From contig DKIV01000005.1 in assembly GCA_002454425.1 (NCBI GenBank), positions 1-28,527 on the forward strand: a stretch of DNA of 28,527 nt. Reading direction: 5' to 3'. How positions within the stretch are numbered: the stretch's first letter is position 1; every line of letters begins with the position of its first letter. The notes below the pieces were generated by a model, which saw only the letters and a program-made list of their open reading frames with translations, was not told the DNA's origin and ran no database searches. The position numbers and the translations under genes are program-made. The stretch comes from Sphingobacteriaceae bacterium UBA6709. Lineage in GTDB: Bacteria; Bacteroidota; Bacteroidia; Sphingobacteriales; Sphingobacteriaceae. Positions 15,635-22,864 of this stretch are shown here, in pieces.

Positions 15635-16282
15635 TTAAGCGTTCTTTACAAGTATAGTTTCCAAAACGTTGGCAGCATCTTCGCACTTGTCGGTAGCTGT
15701 TTCTAACGCAGAGAGAATTTCTTTGTATTTGATAATTTGCTTAACATCCTGCTCAAATTCGAAAAGGTCAGCAACGGCTCTATCAAAAACATAATCCGCC
15801 TGATTTTCCATGCTGTTGATTCTAACAAAAGAATCAGTGATGATGCGGATATTTTTGAGGTTTTTCAGTTCGCTTACAGCGGCGTGAAGGTCTATACAAC
15901 CTTGAAGAATTAGCTCAGCGAATTTCTTAATCGGGCCGGTTCCGGGATTAACCTTATAAATATCGATACGGGTTACGGAACCATGAATGAAGTCAGCGAT
16001 ATCATCGATAGCAGTGGCAAGCGCATGGATATCTTCGCGATCAAACGGAGTAATGAAGTTTTTACTTAGCTCAAGAAAAATCTGATGAGTTATATCGTCA
16101 CCGATATGCTCGAAGTCCTCAACTTTCTTTGTTAACTCAGCACGCTTAGTTTCATCTGTATTGTTAACCAGCTCGTTCAGAGCTTCGGCAATGTCAATAA
16201 GGTTTTTACTAGCTCTCTCGAATAGAGGGAAAAACTTCTTATCCTTGGGAACGAAGTATTGAAAAATACTATTTAACGACAT
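15635..16282 (-). CDS. DUF47 (PhoU-like) accessory protein of Pit
   Basis: A soluble all-helical protein of the DUF47/PhoU-like family, usually encoded with Pit and thought to regulate it. Family marks are the Glu/Asp-rich helical segments FEHIGDDITHQIF and ITPFDREDIHALATAIDDIADF, which in PhoU-like proteins bind metal clusters, and the second half DKCEDAANVLE. The frame extends to an ATG at 16300, but I start at 16282 (MSLNSIFQYF, 215 residues) because the -7 box at 16303-16310 places the transcript start around 16296-16299, which would exclude the upstream ATG. It is first in the DUF47-pit operon. Confidence 0.93.
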   Translation of the reverse strand: MSLNSIFQYFVPKDKKFFPLFERASKNLIDIAEALNELVNNTDETKRAELTKKVEDFEHIGDDITHQIFLELSKNFITPFDREDIHALATAIDDIADFIHGSVTRIDIYKVNPGTGPIKKFAELILQGCIDLHAAVSELKNLKNIRIITDSFVRINSMENQADYVFDRAVADLFEFEQDVKQIIKYKEILSALETATDKCEDAANVLETILVKNA

Positions 16283-16302
16283 AATTCTAATTAAAATCAC
16301 CG

Positions 16303-16310
16303 CAAAGGTA
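16303..16310 (-). promoter_or_regulatory. -7 box (TACCTTTG) of the DUF47-pit operon
   Basis: An exact TAnnTTTG match on the minus strand, 20 bases before the DUF47 ATG. There is no -33 TTG; the region where it would be is occupied by the tandem repeat at 16320-16336, which fits activator-dependent initiation. Confidence 0.7.
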
Positions 16311-16319
16311 CAGTGCCAA

Positions 16320-16336
16320 TGTTAACTCTATGTTAA
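16320..16336 (-). promoter_or_regulatory. PHO-box-like tandem repeat upstream of DUF47-pit
   Basis: Two copies of TTAACA separated by 5 bases on the minus strand (TGTTAA at 16320-16325 and 16331-16336 on plus; period 11). Spacing and sequence resemble PhoP/PhoB binding sites (TTAACA direct repeats in Bacillus; 11-base-period TGTCA repeats in E. coli). Position just upstream of the -7 box suits an activator. Inferred, not proven. Confidence 0.5.
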
Positions 16337-16372
16337 TTATTGGCGCATTATTAGATTTATGTCTTTAATCAC

Positions 16373-17398
16373 TTATTTGTTACGTGCGAGGGTGAAAGCG
16401 AAGGTAGTACCGACACCGGAAGTACTGCGTACAGTGATGGTTTGTTCGTGAGCCTCAAGGATATGCTTTACAATGGCAAGCCCTAATCCTGACCCTCCTT
16501 CTTGCCTTGAGCGACTCTTATCTACTCTGAAAAAGCGTTCGAAAATGCGACTGAGATGTTTTTCCTCTATTCCGTTTCCATCATCTGTTACCTCAACAAG
16601 AATCTGATCGTGCAATTCAAAGATCTTCAGGGAGGTTGTACCATCCTCCTTGCCATACTTTATTGAATTCTCAATAAGATTAGACAGCACCTGGGTAATT
16701 TTCGCTTTATCAGCATACACAAAAGTCGATGTTTGGTACTTCTCCTTAAAGGTAAGAGTAATGTTCTTCGTGCGGGCCTTTAGCTCCATCTGCTCAAACA
16801 CCTCTCTTATAAGCGCGGTAATATCGAACCGCTGATATAAGATCTGCATCTCTCCACTTTCCAGTTTAGAGATCGCATCCAGATCACTGATAAGTGCGCT
16901 AAGTCGCTCAATATTCTTGGAAGCTTTAGACAGAAAAGAACGAGCGAGCTCAGGGTCTTCCATAGCATCGTCACTTAAGGCTTCAATATACCCCTGCACT
17001 GCAAAAAGAGGCGTTTTAAGTTCGTGGGAAATATTGCCGAGAAAATCCCTTCTGAATTTCTCCTGCTTTTTAAGGGCATCAATTTCAATTTTCTTTACGC
17101 GTGCCCATTCCTTAACTTCCTGCTCAACATCGTTTATTGGGTCATTACTAACGTATTCGCCCAGAGCGTCTTTGAGATCCTTCCCTAATTTAAGATTGTG
17201 TATTAGCTTGTAGATCAACTTGATCTTACTATACACATACTTCTCAATGAGGTAATGAAACACCAAATAGCCCAGCACAAGGGACAACACAAAGGAGACG
17301 CCAACATCTATTAAATCCTCCTGATAGAAATAAACGGCAACAGACATAGATAAGGCTGTTACCAACGATATTAAAAATACTAGTTCCCTGAGCTTCAT
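16373..17398 (-). CDS. PhoR-like sensor histidine kinase
   Basis: A membrane histidine kinase of 341 residues. Two closely spaced membrane helices (about 7-25 and 30-51) leave almost no periplasmic sensor. A linker leads to the HisKA dimerisation helix with phospho-acceptor His125 (GNISHELKTP). The HATPase domain follows: N-box SNLIENSIKYG, G1 DDGNGIEE, F-box FERFFRVDKSR and G2 GGSGLGLAIV. Lack of a sensor loop is typical of PhoR kinases, which receive the phosphate signal through transporter-associated proteins. It lies just upstream of DUF47-pit on the same strand. No response regulator is adjacent, so the partner is elsewhere. A near-match -7 box (TATACTTG, 17403-17410) ends 4 bases before its ATG. 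Confidence 0.88.
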   Translation of the reverse strand: MKLRELVFLISLVTALSMSVAVYFYQEDLIDVGVSFVLSLVLGYLVFHYLIEKYVYSKIKLIYKLIHNLKLGKDLKDALGEYVSNDPINDVEQEVKEWARVKKIEIDALKKQEKFRRDFLGNISHELKTPLFAVQGYIEALSDDAMEDPELARSFLSKASKNIERLSALISDLDAISKLESGEMQILYQRFDITALIREVFEQMELKARTKNITLTFKEKYQTSTFVYADKAKITQVLSNLIENSIKYGKEDGTTSLKIFELHDQILVEVTDDGNGIEEKHLSRIFERFFRVDKSRSRQEGGSGLGLAIVKHILEAHEQTITVRSTSGVGTTFAFTLARNK

Positions 17399-17402
17399 AA
17401 AT

Positions 17403-17410
17403 CAAGTATA
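17403..17410 (-). promoter_or_regulatory. Probable -7 box (TATACTTG) of the PhoR-like kinase gene
   Basis: Seven of eight positions match TAnnTTTG on the minus strand, and the box ends 4 bases before the ATG, the same geometry as the exact boxes elsewhere in the window. Confidence 0.4.
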
Positions 17411-17523
17411 CTGAAAATTACGGTAATAATACTCCGTAGGTACAAATAGAGCGCAATGATTTACGCCAAGAAATTCCGATCACGGAGAGAGCTATTCTTT
17501 CGGATTAATCCAACAACATCTTC

Positions 17524-18183
17524 TTAGGCCTCGGCGTTCCATTCAGCATAGAACTGATCGAGGTACGACACCATAAAAGCATGACGCTGTGCTGCCAGTT
17601 CCTTACCAAAAGGAGTGTTCATCTTATCCTTCAACAGCAGAAGCTTCTCATAAAAGTGATTGATCGTTGGGTTCTCAGATTTCTTGTACTCGTCTTTGGA
17701 CATATTCAGGTTGGGAGCGATCTCAGGATCGTATAACTTACGGTTCTTATAGCCACCATAGGTAAACGCTCTTGCTATCCCGATAGCACCAATAGCGTCC
17801 AGCCGGTCGGCATCCTGAACGATCTGTAGTTCCAGTGAGGAGAAGAGCACTTCAGCCAAACTATTTTTGAATGACATATTCCGAATAATCTGTTCCACGT
17901 GGAATACAACATCAGACTGAATGTCAATCGATTTCATAAACCCAACTGCCACTTTCGGACCAATTTCTTCATCCCCGTCATGGAACTTTGAATCAGCTAT
18001 ATCGTGCAATAAAGCCGCAAGCTGCACAACTAACATATCAGCAGCCGGCAGTGTTCCAGCTATTTTTACAGCCGTCTTCCAAACACGCTCAATATGCCAC
18101 CAATCATGCCCCGCTTCCGCGTCTGCCAATGAGGAACGCACATATTCGACCGTACGTGCAATAACATCTTCAGGACTCGTCAT
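17524..18183 (-). CDS. Small HD-domain phosphohydrolase (YedJ-like)
   Basis: A soluble 219-residue HD-superfamily protein. The metal-binding motifs appear in order: GHDWWHIERVWKTA (His26/His30), LLHDIADSKFHDGD (HD pair at 60-61) and QDADRLDAIGAIGIARAF (distal aspartate). This arrangement matches the YedJ-type family of predicted phosphohydrolases, whose physiological substrate is not established. The ATG at 18183 lies 3 bases after the stop of the alpha/beta hydrolase gene, so the two are translated from one message. The C-terminal half is helical and charged with no extra domain. Nucleotide or phosphate-ester hydrolysis is a family-level expectation. Confidence 0.88.
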   Translation of the reverse strand: MTSPEDVIARTVEYVRSSLADAEAGHDWWHIERVWKTAVKIAGTLPAADMLVVQLAALLHDIADSKFHDGDEEIGPKVAVGFMKSIDIQSDVVFHVEQIIRNMSFKNSLAEVLFSSLELQIVQDADRLDAIGAIGIARAFTYGGYKNRKLYDPEIAPNLNMSKDEYKKSENPTINHFYEKLLLLKDKMNTPFGKELAAQRHAFMVSYLDQFYAEWNAEA

Positions 18184-18186
18184 CGT

Positions 18187-19167
18187 TTATTCGGTAAGGT
18201 TAGCCAGCAATGACATATTAAACACATCAGGAATCTGAACATGCGGGATATGGCCCACGCCATCAAACTCAATTAAGCGACATCCGGCTATTTTTGCTGC
18301 TGTCTCTTTCCCAAGAGTTGAATATTGCCCGTGTTTTTCCTGCTCGTCTTTAGATAAAAGACCTTTCCCTACGATAGTTCTATCGTCCATACCTACAAAG
18401 AGGACGGTAGGAACCTTGAGATTGGCAAGCTCATAAACCACCGGTTGTTCATAGACCATTGTAAAGGTCATGGCAGCTACCTTAGCATAACGAGGGAAGT
18501 CCGCACTGTTTACAACGCCTGAACCTATACGAACAAGGTAATCATACTCCGGCTTCCAGGTCTTGAAATAAGAGTTCTGATAGTACTTTTTAATACTCTC
18601 TGCAGTGGTCTTAAGCTCTGTCTGATACTGCTGTGCCGTACTCACATAAGGAACGAATGTCCTATAGTCCTCAAGTCCAATGGGATCTTCTAAAAGAAGC
18701 TTGCTTACACGATCAGGATACATCAAGGAGAAACGTATACCCAACATACCTCCCATAGAATGCCCTAACACCGCCACCTTCTTCACGCCTAAGGTATCCA
18801 GCAACTTTTTATTCAAGCTGGCAAGGGCATGAAAGGAATAATGAATAAATGCTTTGGATGACTTTCCAAATCCTATCTGATCGGGAACAATCACCCGATA
18901 ACCGTTTGTTTTCAGAATTTCTATTACCGAATTCCAGTAATAGCCGCCGAAGTTCTTTCCATGAAAAAGAATTACTGTATTTCCGTTAGAATAAGACGGT
19001 TTAATGTCCATATAAGCCATGCGAAGATCCTGACCCTCAACGTTTACATTCATAAACTTTACAGGATAAGGGTATTTGACATTCTCAAGGGTTATCGAGA
19101 GCGTGTCGGACTGAGCAAAGGTCAGCGCTGGCAGAAATATCAGTAAGAATAATACGATCTTTTTCAT
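18187..19167 (-). CDS. Secreted alpha/beta hydrolase
   Basis: A hydrolase of the alpha/beta fold exported by a Sec signal peptide (MKKIVLFLLIFLPALTFAQ, cleavage near residue 19). The oxyanion region is FHGKNFGG (68-75). The nucleophile elbow is GHSMGG with Ser137, the acid is probably in VGMDDRTI, and the catalytic His is in GVGHIPH. PDQIGFGKSS (95-104) matches the epoxide-hydrolase/haloperoxidase-like branch. The 326-residue length includes a cap-like insertion after the nucleophile (about 160-230). The substrate cannot be told from sequence. It is first in a two-gene transcript with the small HD protein; the functional link is unclear. Confidence 0.9.
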   Translation of the reverse strand: MKKIVLFLLIFLPALTFAQSDTLSITLENVKYPYPVKFMNVNVEGQDLRMAYMDIKPSYSNGNTVILFHGKNFGGYYWNSVIEILKTNGYRVIVPDQIGFGKSSKAFIHYSFHALASLNKKLLDTLGVKKVAVLGHSMGGMLGIRFSLMYPDRVSKLLLEDPIGLEDYRTFVPYVSTAQQYQTELKTTAESIKKYYQNSYFKTWKPEYDYLVRIGSGVVNSADFPRYAKVAAMTFTMVYEQPVVYELANLKVPTVLFVGMDDRTIVGKGLLSKDEQEKHGQYSTLGKETAAKIAGCRLIEFDGVGHIPHVQIPDVFNMSLLANLTE

Positions 19168-19283
19168 GTCTTTTTAACGTAGTTAAGATTGAATGGTTCG
19201 AAATAAATAAAAAACCGCCAGTGTTGCGTACAAATAAGTGCTAAAAATAAATTAGCCCTAAGCCGCGATAACATAAGACCAAT

Positions 19284-19363
19284 CCCCCAAAGCAACTAAG
19301 CGACCCTGATTGCATCAGCCCGATTGGGACTTAGCTCATGGGTCGCTTAGTGCAACTATTGGG
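19284..19363. repeat. Branched hairpin element after the TonB receptor gene
   Basis: A perfect 12-bp stem ACTAAGCGACCC (19295-19306) with GGGTCGCTTAGT (19340-19351) is extended outwards by CCCAA/TTGGG (19286-19290 with 19359-19363). The 33-base interior can form two small stems: TGAT/ATCA around 19307-19317 and CCC/GGG at about 19319-19328. It begins 12 bases past the receptor stop. No clean T-run follows, so it may be a terminator, an mRNA stabiliser or a structured RNA. Confidence 0.55.
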
Positions 19364-19375
19364 AAAAAGTCTTAC

Positions 19376-21670
19376 TTACTTTTTGATAGTAAGCGGAATA
19401 TAAATATTGAAAGAGATATTTCTTCCCGGATTCAGGAATCCATCCGTTTTAAACCTACTCAGGTGATCGATGTAAGCTTTATTTAACATATTATTTCCTG
19501 ATACGCTCACTGTCAGACTTTGGTTTTTTAAGTTGAAGGTGGAACCTACAGACATATTCAGCAAGGAGTATCCCGGGCTGGATGTCTCAAACCTGTCGAC
19601 TTTATTCTGTCTGAAGAAATTGTCAAGCCCTACCGAAAACCAGGGACTCTTTAACGAATGAATGTTCGGAGAAAACCGGAGCTCATTTCTTAACACGGGC
19701 GCAGGCGTGAATGGCAGGTCCTCATCAGTAGTGGTATTCCTGGCTCTGGTAAACGACATAGAGTTCTCGAAATGTATCCATGTCACTGGATGCAAAGTAA
19801 AACCAGCCTCCATACCATATAAATTAGCCTTGTCCTGCGTATAATGATAAACCGGATTATTATCGATCAGCTCCGATGGATCAAACTGCCTCAGGTATAT
19901 GTAATTGTTAATACGATTGTTATATACATTGACGAACGCGCTGATCTTTTCCGCATTATACTCAAGAGAAGCATCAGCATATATACTTCTTTCAGGCTTC
20001 AGCGTAGGATCACCAACCTCATATCTGCTTGTTCCTTCATGTACACCATCAGCGCTAAGCTCCGCGATATTAGGAGCCCGGAAGGCGCTTCCTACATTTG
20101 CTTTAACAGAAAGCTCCTCTGAAAACTCATGGGTAAAGCCAACAGCACCGCTTATATTTCCGAAGTTATTGTTGAAGTTACTAAACTTAGCGTTTCCATC
20201 TTCAAACATTTGCCTTGCGTCAATATCTTTATAATCATATCGAACACCAGCGTTAAAAGTACTTTTCTGCCAGGTCTTTTTCAGATATGCGAAGGCTCCG
20301 AACTCGCGACTGTCATAATCGGGAATAAGCAATTCCGCAGCACGGTTTCTATTGTTCTGAAACGCGCCGGAGACACCTATAACGGGTTCCCAGTCATTCC
20401 TGCTGTTGAAATAGTATTTAGCATCGTAGCTATATGTTTTGAGATTGAAGAACAAATTTGGATTTACTTCATCGTCCTCAAGCTCCCGGCGCTGGTTATT
20501 CTGATATGCCAACGTAGCTTTCAACTTACCCTTGCCAACAAGGAAAAAAGAGTTCAACGCCGCTTTATAATGTCTTATATCCTGAAGGGGGGTGAACAGG
20601 TTTCGTGTTTTATATAGCGAAGCATCCAGAACCTCCGCAGCTTCTCCTTCTTCAGCTTCCTTCAGAAAGTTACCATTCTCATCCTTTTCGAACTCTGGAA
20701 GTCCTAACTTCTGCCTGAAGCTGGAAAGATCAAGATGCATATAACCCCATTTCTTATTCACTCCAACCATTCCACTGAGATTAGTTTCATGGAACCCGCT
20801 ATTGGGAAGTCGATAATCCGGAGTGTTGTAGCCATAAGCATTCTTATAGGAGCCTCTGCTTCTCCAAACGAATCCATTAGCGTTACCCTCCAGCATCGCT
20901 GAAGCTCCTGCCAAACCATTGTTAGTAGCATAATTTCCGACAATCTCTCCCTTAACTTGTCCTACAGGAGGAACCAATGGGTCGATAATATTAATTACGC
21001 CTCCCATGGCATCGGAGCCATAAAGCAAACTAGCGGCGCCTCTCAACACTTCTACCCTACCCGCTTTATACTGATCCACTTCAATACCGTGCTCATCACC
21101 CCATTGCTGCCCCTCCTGTTTCACACCATCTGAAAGGGTAATTACGCGATTATAACTAAGACCGCGTATAACAGGTTTAGATATAGCAGCTCCGGTGGTT
21201 ACCTGAGACACCCCCGGAATACGGGATATGGCGTCCACAATGTTAGTTGAGGGATAGCGAAGCAGTTCCTGCTTGTTAAGTACAGCGACAGAAGTGCTAT
21301 TTTTCTTGTTAAGAGAATTCGAGGCGGTACCGGTGATTACCACCTCCTGAGCCTCTACCGCTGTAGGATACAGCTTGAATTCAAGCGAACCACTATTACT
21401 TAAATCTACACGGGTAGTAAACGCCTTATAGCCAAGATAGCTTACTTCGACCAGATATGTTCCCCTCTCCGGACTATTCCTTAGGGTAAACTCACCATCA
21501 TTACCACTAACCGCTGAGAGTTTCAACTCAGGAATTGATATGGTAGCGCCAGGCAAAGCCTGACGACTTCGGGCATCGATCACTTTGCCCGTTATTGTGC
21601 CCTGCCCCGCATGGGCAATCGCGCTGCAAAGCACGCATGCCAGCAGCATAAATAACGTTATACGTTTCAT
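19376..21670 (-). CDS. TonB-dependent outer-membrane receptor, ZnuD-like
   Basis: A 764-residue outer-membrane transporter. A signal peptide (about 1-21, ending AHA) precedes a carboxypeptidase-regulatory-like beta domain (about 23-105, GTITGKVIDARSRQALPGA) typical of Bacteroidota. A plug domain follows (about 120-235, with VIRGLSYNRV and VEVLRGAASLLYGSDAMGGVINI), then a 22-strand barrel ending in the terminal strand ISFNIYIPLTIKK. The plug segment WGDEHGIEVD followed by VEVLRG resembles zinc receptor ZnuD, and the upstream small His/Cys-rich protein supports metal uptake. No SusD partner is present, arguing against glycan import. Two hairpins with T-runs separate it from the upstream gene, so expression may be attenuated or independent. 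Zinc versus copper is not decided. Confidence 0.93.
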   Translation of the reverse strand: MKRITLFMLLACVLCSAIAHAGQGTITGKVIDARSRQALPGATISIPELKLSAVSGNDGEFTLRNSPERGTYLVEVSYLGYKAFTTRVDLSNSGSLEFKLYPTAVEAQEVVITGTASNSLNKKNSTSVAVLNKQELLRYPSTNIVDAISRIPGVSQVTTGAAISKPVIRGLSYNRVITLSDGVKQEGQQWGDEHGIEVDQYKAGRVEVLRGAASLLYGSDAMGGVINIIDPLVPPVGQVKGEIVGNYATNNGLAGASAMLEGNANGFVWRSRGSYKNAYGYNTPDYRLPNSGFHETNLSGMVGVNKKWGYMHLDLSSFRQKLGLPEFEKDENGNFLKEAEEGEAAEVLDASLYKTRNLFTPLQDIRHYKAALNSFFLVGKGKLKATLAYQNNQRRELEDDEVNPNLFFNLKTYSYDAKYYFNSRNDWEPVIGVSGAFQNNRNRAAELLIPDYDSREFGAFAYLKKTWQKSTFNAGVRYDYKDIDARQMFEDGNAKFSNFNNNFGNISGAVGFTHEFSEELSVKANVGSAFRAPNIAELSADGVHEGTSRYEVGDPTLKPERSIYADASLEYNAEKISAFVNVYNNRINNYIYLRQFDPSELIDNNPVYHYTQDKANLYGMEAGFTLHPVTWIHFENSMSFTRARNTTTDEDLPFTPAPVLRNELRFSPNIHSLKSPWFSVGLDNFFRQNKVDRFETSSPGYSLLNMSVGSTFNLKNQSLTVSVSGNNMLNKAYIDHLSRFKTDGFLNPGRNISFNIYIPLTIKK

Positions 21671-21703
21671 TTATTATTAGTAATTAAAACTTATCTGGGA
21701 TGG

Positions 21704-21730
21704 AAAAAATCGACGGCTATCAAAATAGCC
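21704..21730 (-). terminator. Second hairpin with T-run between the small protein and TonB receptor
   Basis: On the minus strand GGCTAT (21730-21725), loop TTTG, ATAGCC (21720-21715), then six T (21709-21704) after five bases. It resembles a short intrinsic terminator placed just before the receptor gene. Confidence 0.45.
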
Positions 21731-21732
21731 AC

Positions 21733-21765
21733 AAAAAAGCCTAAGCTCTCATGATGATCATAGGC
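21733..21765 (-). terminator. First hairpin with T-run after the small His/Cys-rich gene
   Basis: Minus strand: GCCTA (21765-21761), 17-base loop, TAGGC (21743-21739), directly followed by six T (21738-21733). It starts at the base after the stop codon of the small gene. Confidence 0.5.
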
Positions 21766-22122
21766 CTAAGAGATCAAAGAGGGCGTTGCGGGAGGCCCTC
21801 TGGAATCGGCGGCGATGGAGATTCCGGAAACCCGTGCCAAAGAGGTAGGTACGGGAATTATTGAGCATTTCGACTGAATGAAAACAACATCCTGAACTTC
21901 GTGATTCAGATAGTCATCAAGGAAATGCGCCGCACAGATCTGACAAACGTCTTCTGTGCTAACGTGCGACTTATGAATGCAGTGCCCCGCGTGCGCAAGT
22001 TGCCGACAAACTGGAGCATCATGGTGAGTATGTAAAAAGCCAACACACAACGTTGCTACGGCAAAATGAACCGCTAGCAACATTGGCATAAAGCCCTTCC
22101 ATGATTTATGTAAACCGCGCAT
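21766..22122 (-). CDS. Small His/Cys-rich envelope protein (DUF2946-like), metal-associated
   Basis: A 118-residue protein I do not recognise with certainty. One hydrophobic segment near the N-terminus (about 11-29, GFMPMLLAVHFAVATLCVGF) is a signal or anchor. Next comes a ligand-dense stretch HTHHDAPVCRQLAHAGHCIHKSH (about 31-53) and VCQICAAH (about 59-66), giving about seven His and four Cys within about 36 residues. The C-terminus contains SRGPPA, a motif I associate with short DUF2946-type proteins found beside metal-related TonB receptors. It directly precedes the receptor gene and has its own promoter (22133-22162). Metal binding or sensing at the envelope is inferred. With the predicted transcript start near 22127, a start at Met12 (22089) is a possible alternative. 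Confidence 0.75.
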   Translation of the reverse strand: MRGLHKSWKGFMPMLLAVHFAVATLCVGFLHTHHDAPVCRQLAHAGHCIHKSHVSTEDVCQICAAHFLDDYLNHEVQDVVFIQSKCSIIPVPTSLARVSGISIAADSRGPPATPSLIS

Positions 22123-22132
22123 AATAATGCAG

Positions 22133-22162
22133 CAAAGTTACATCAAAAAAATCAGTTAACAA
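22133..22162 (-). promoter_or_regulatory. Promoter of the metal-uptake genes: TTG, 19-base spacer, TAACTTTG
   Basis: Minus strand: TTG (22162-22160), exactly 19 bases, TAACTTTG (22140-22133), a good match to the Bacteroidota consensus. It overlaps the 3' end of the response regulator gene and sits 11 bases before the ATG at 22122, implying a leader of only about 4-7 nt and transcription independent of the kinase-regulator pair. Confidence 0.75.
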
Positions 22163-22841
22163 TTAATTTGTAACCTTTTCCGTGAACGTTCACAATCTCT
22201 ACACGTGGATCTTCCTTCAGGTATTTTCTTAACTTACTAAGAAAGACATCCATACTCCTACCGTTAAAGTAATTATCGTCATGCCAGATACTTATTAGAG
22301 CTTCCTCCCTCGTAAGCACCTGATTCTTTTTCAGACATAGCAGTCTCAATAAATCAGCCTCTTTCGTTGATACCTTCTGCATTGCTCCATCACGACGAAT
22401 AACCTGGCCTGTGTAATCAAATTGATATTCCCCGATATCAAATCTATCGAGGTCTTCAGGCTTCACTTCCTGATTTGATATGCGCTTCAGCAACGCGTTG
22501 ATCCGCATTAACAATTCTTCAATCCGGAAAGGCTTCGTTATATAGTCATCACCTCCCAGATCAAAGGCCTCCGACTTATCCTCAATCATTGCTTTAGCAG
22601 TAGCAAAAATGATCGGAATCCGGGGATCTTTTTTGCGGATATCCTTTCCAAGACTAAAGCCATCCTTCTTTGGCATCATCACATCAAGGATGCAAAGATC
22701 AAAGCTATCGCTGTTGAATACAGAGAGACCTTCCTCGCCATCTTTAGCGAGAACAACCTCATACTTACCCTTTAGCTGAAGATAATCCTGTAATAATAGC
22801 CCCAGATTAGGGTCGTCCTCAACAAGCAAAATCTTTTTCAT
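22152..22841 (-). CDS. OmpR-type response regulator, RprY-like
   Basis: A DNA-binding response regulator of 229 residues. The receiver domain (about 1-120) carries acidic residues Glu8-Asp9-Asp10, phospho-acceptor Asp53 (ILDVMMPKKDG) and the switch lysine in DDYITKPF. A winged-helix domain (about 130-229) follows, with EADLLRLLCLKKNQVLTREEAL, RSMDVFLSKLRKYL and the wing VHGKGYKLIV. The receiver resembles RprY of Bacteroides, and the adjacent kinase resembles RprX. The gene starts 23 bases after the kinase stop, so the pair is co-transcribed. Its downstream neighbours are metal-uptake genes, possible but unproven targets. Confidence 0.93.
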   Translation of the reverse strand: MKKILLVEDDPNLGLLLQDYLQLKGKYEVVLAKDGEEGLSVFNSDSFDLCILDVMMPKKDGFSLGKDIRKKDPRIPIIFATAKAMIEDKSEAFDLGGDDYITKPFRIEELLMRINALLKRISNQEVKPEDLDRFDIGEYQFDYTGQVIRRDGAMQKVSTKEADLLRLLCLKKNQVLTREEALISIWHDDNYFNGRSMDVFLSKLRKYLKEDPRVEIVNVHGKGYKLIVN

Positions 22842-22864
22842 ATATAACTCCTGTCGTCTAATTA

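Noticed and set aside
17502..17511. Palindrome GGATTAATCC after the small HD gene
   Set aside because: Too short for a terminator stem and no T-run follows; left unassigned.
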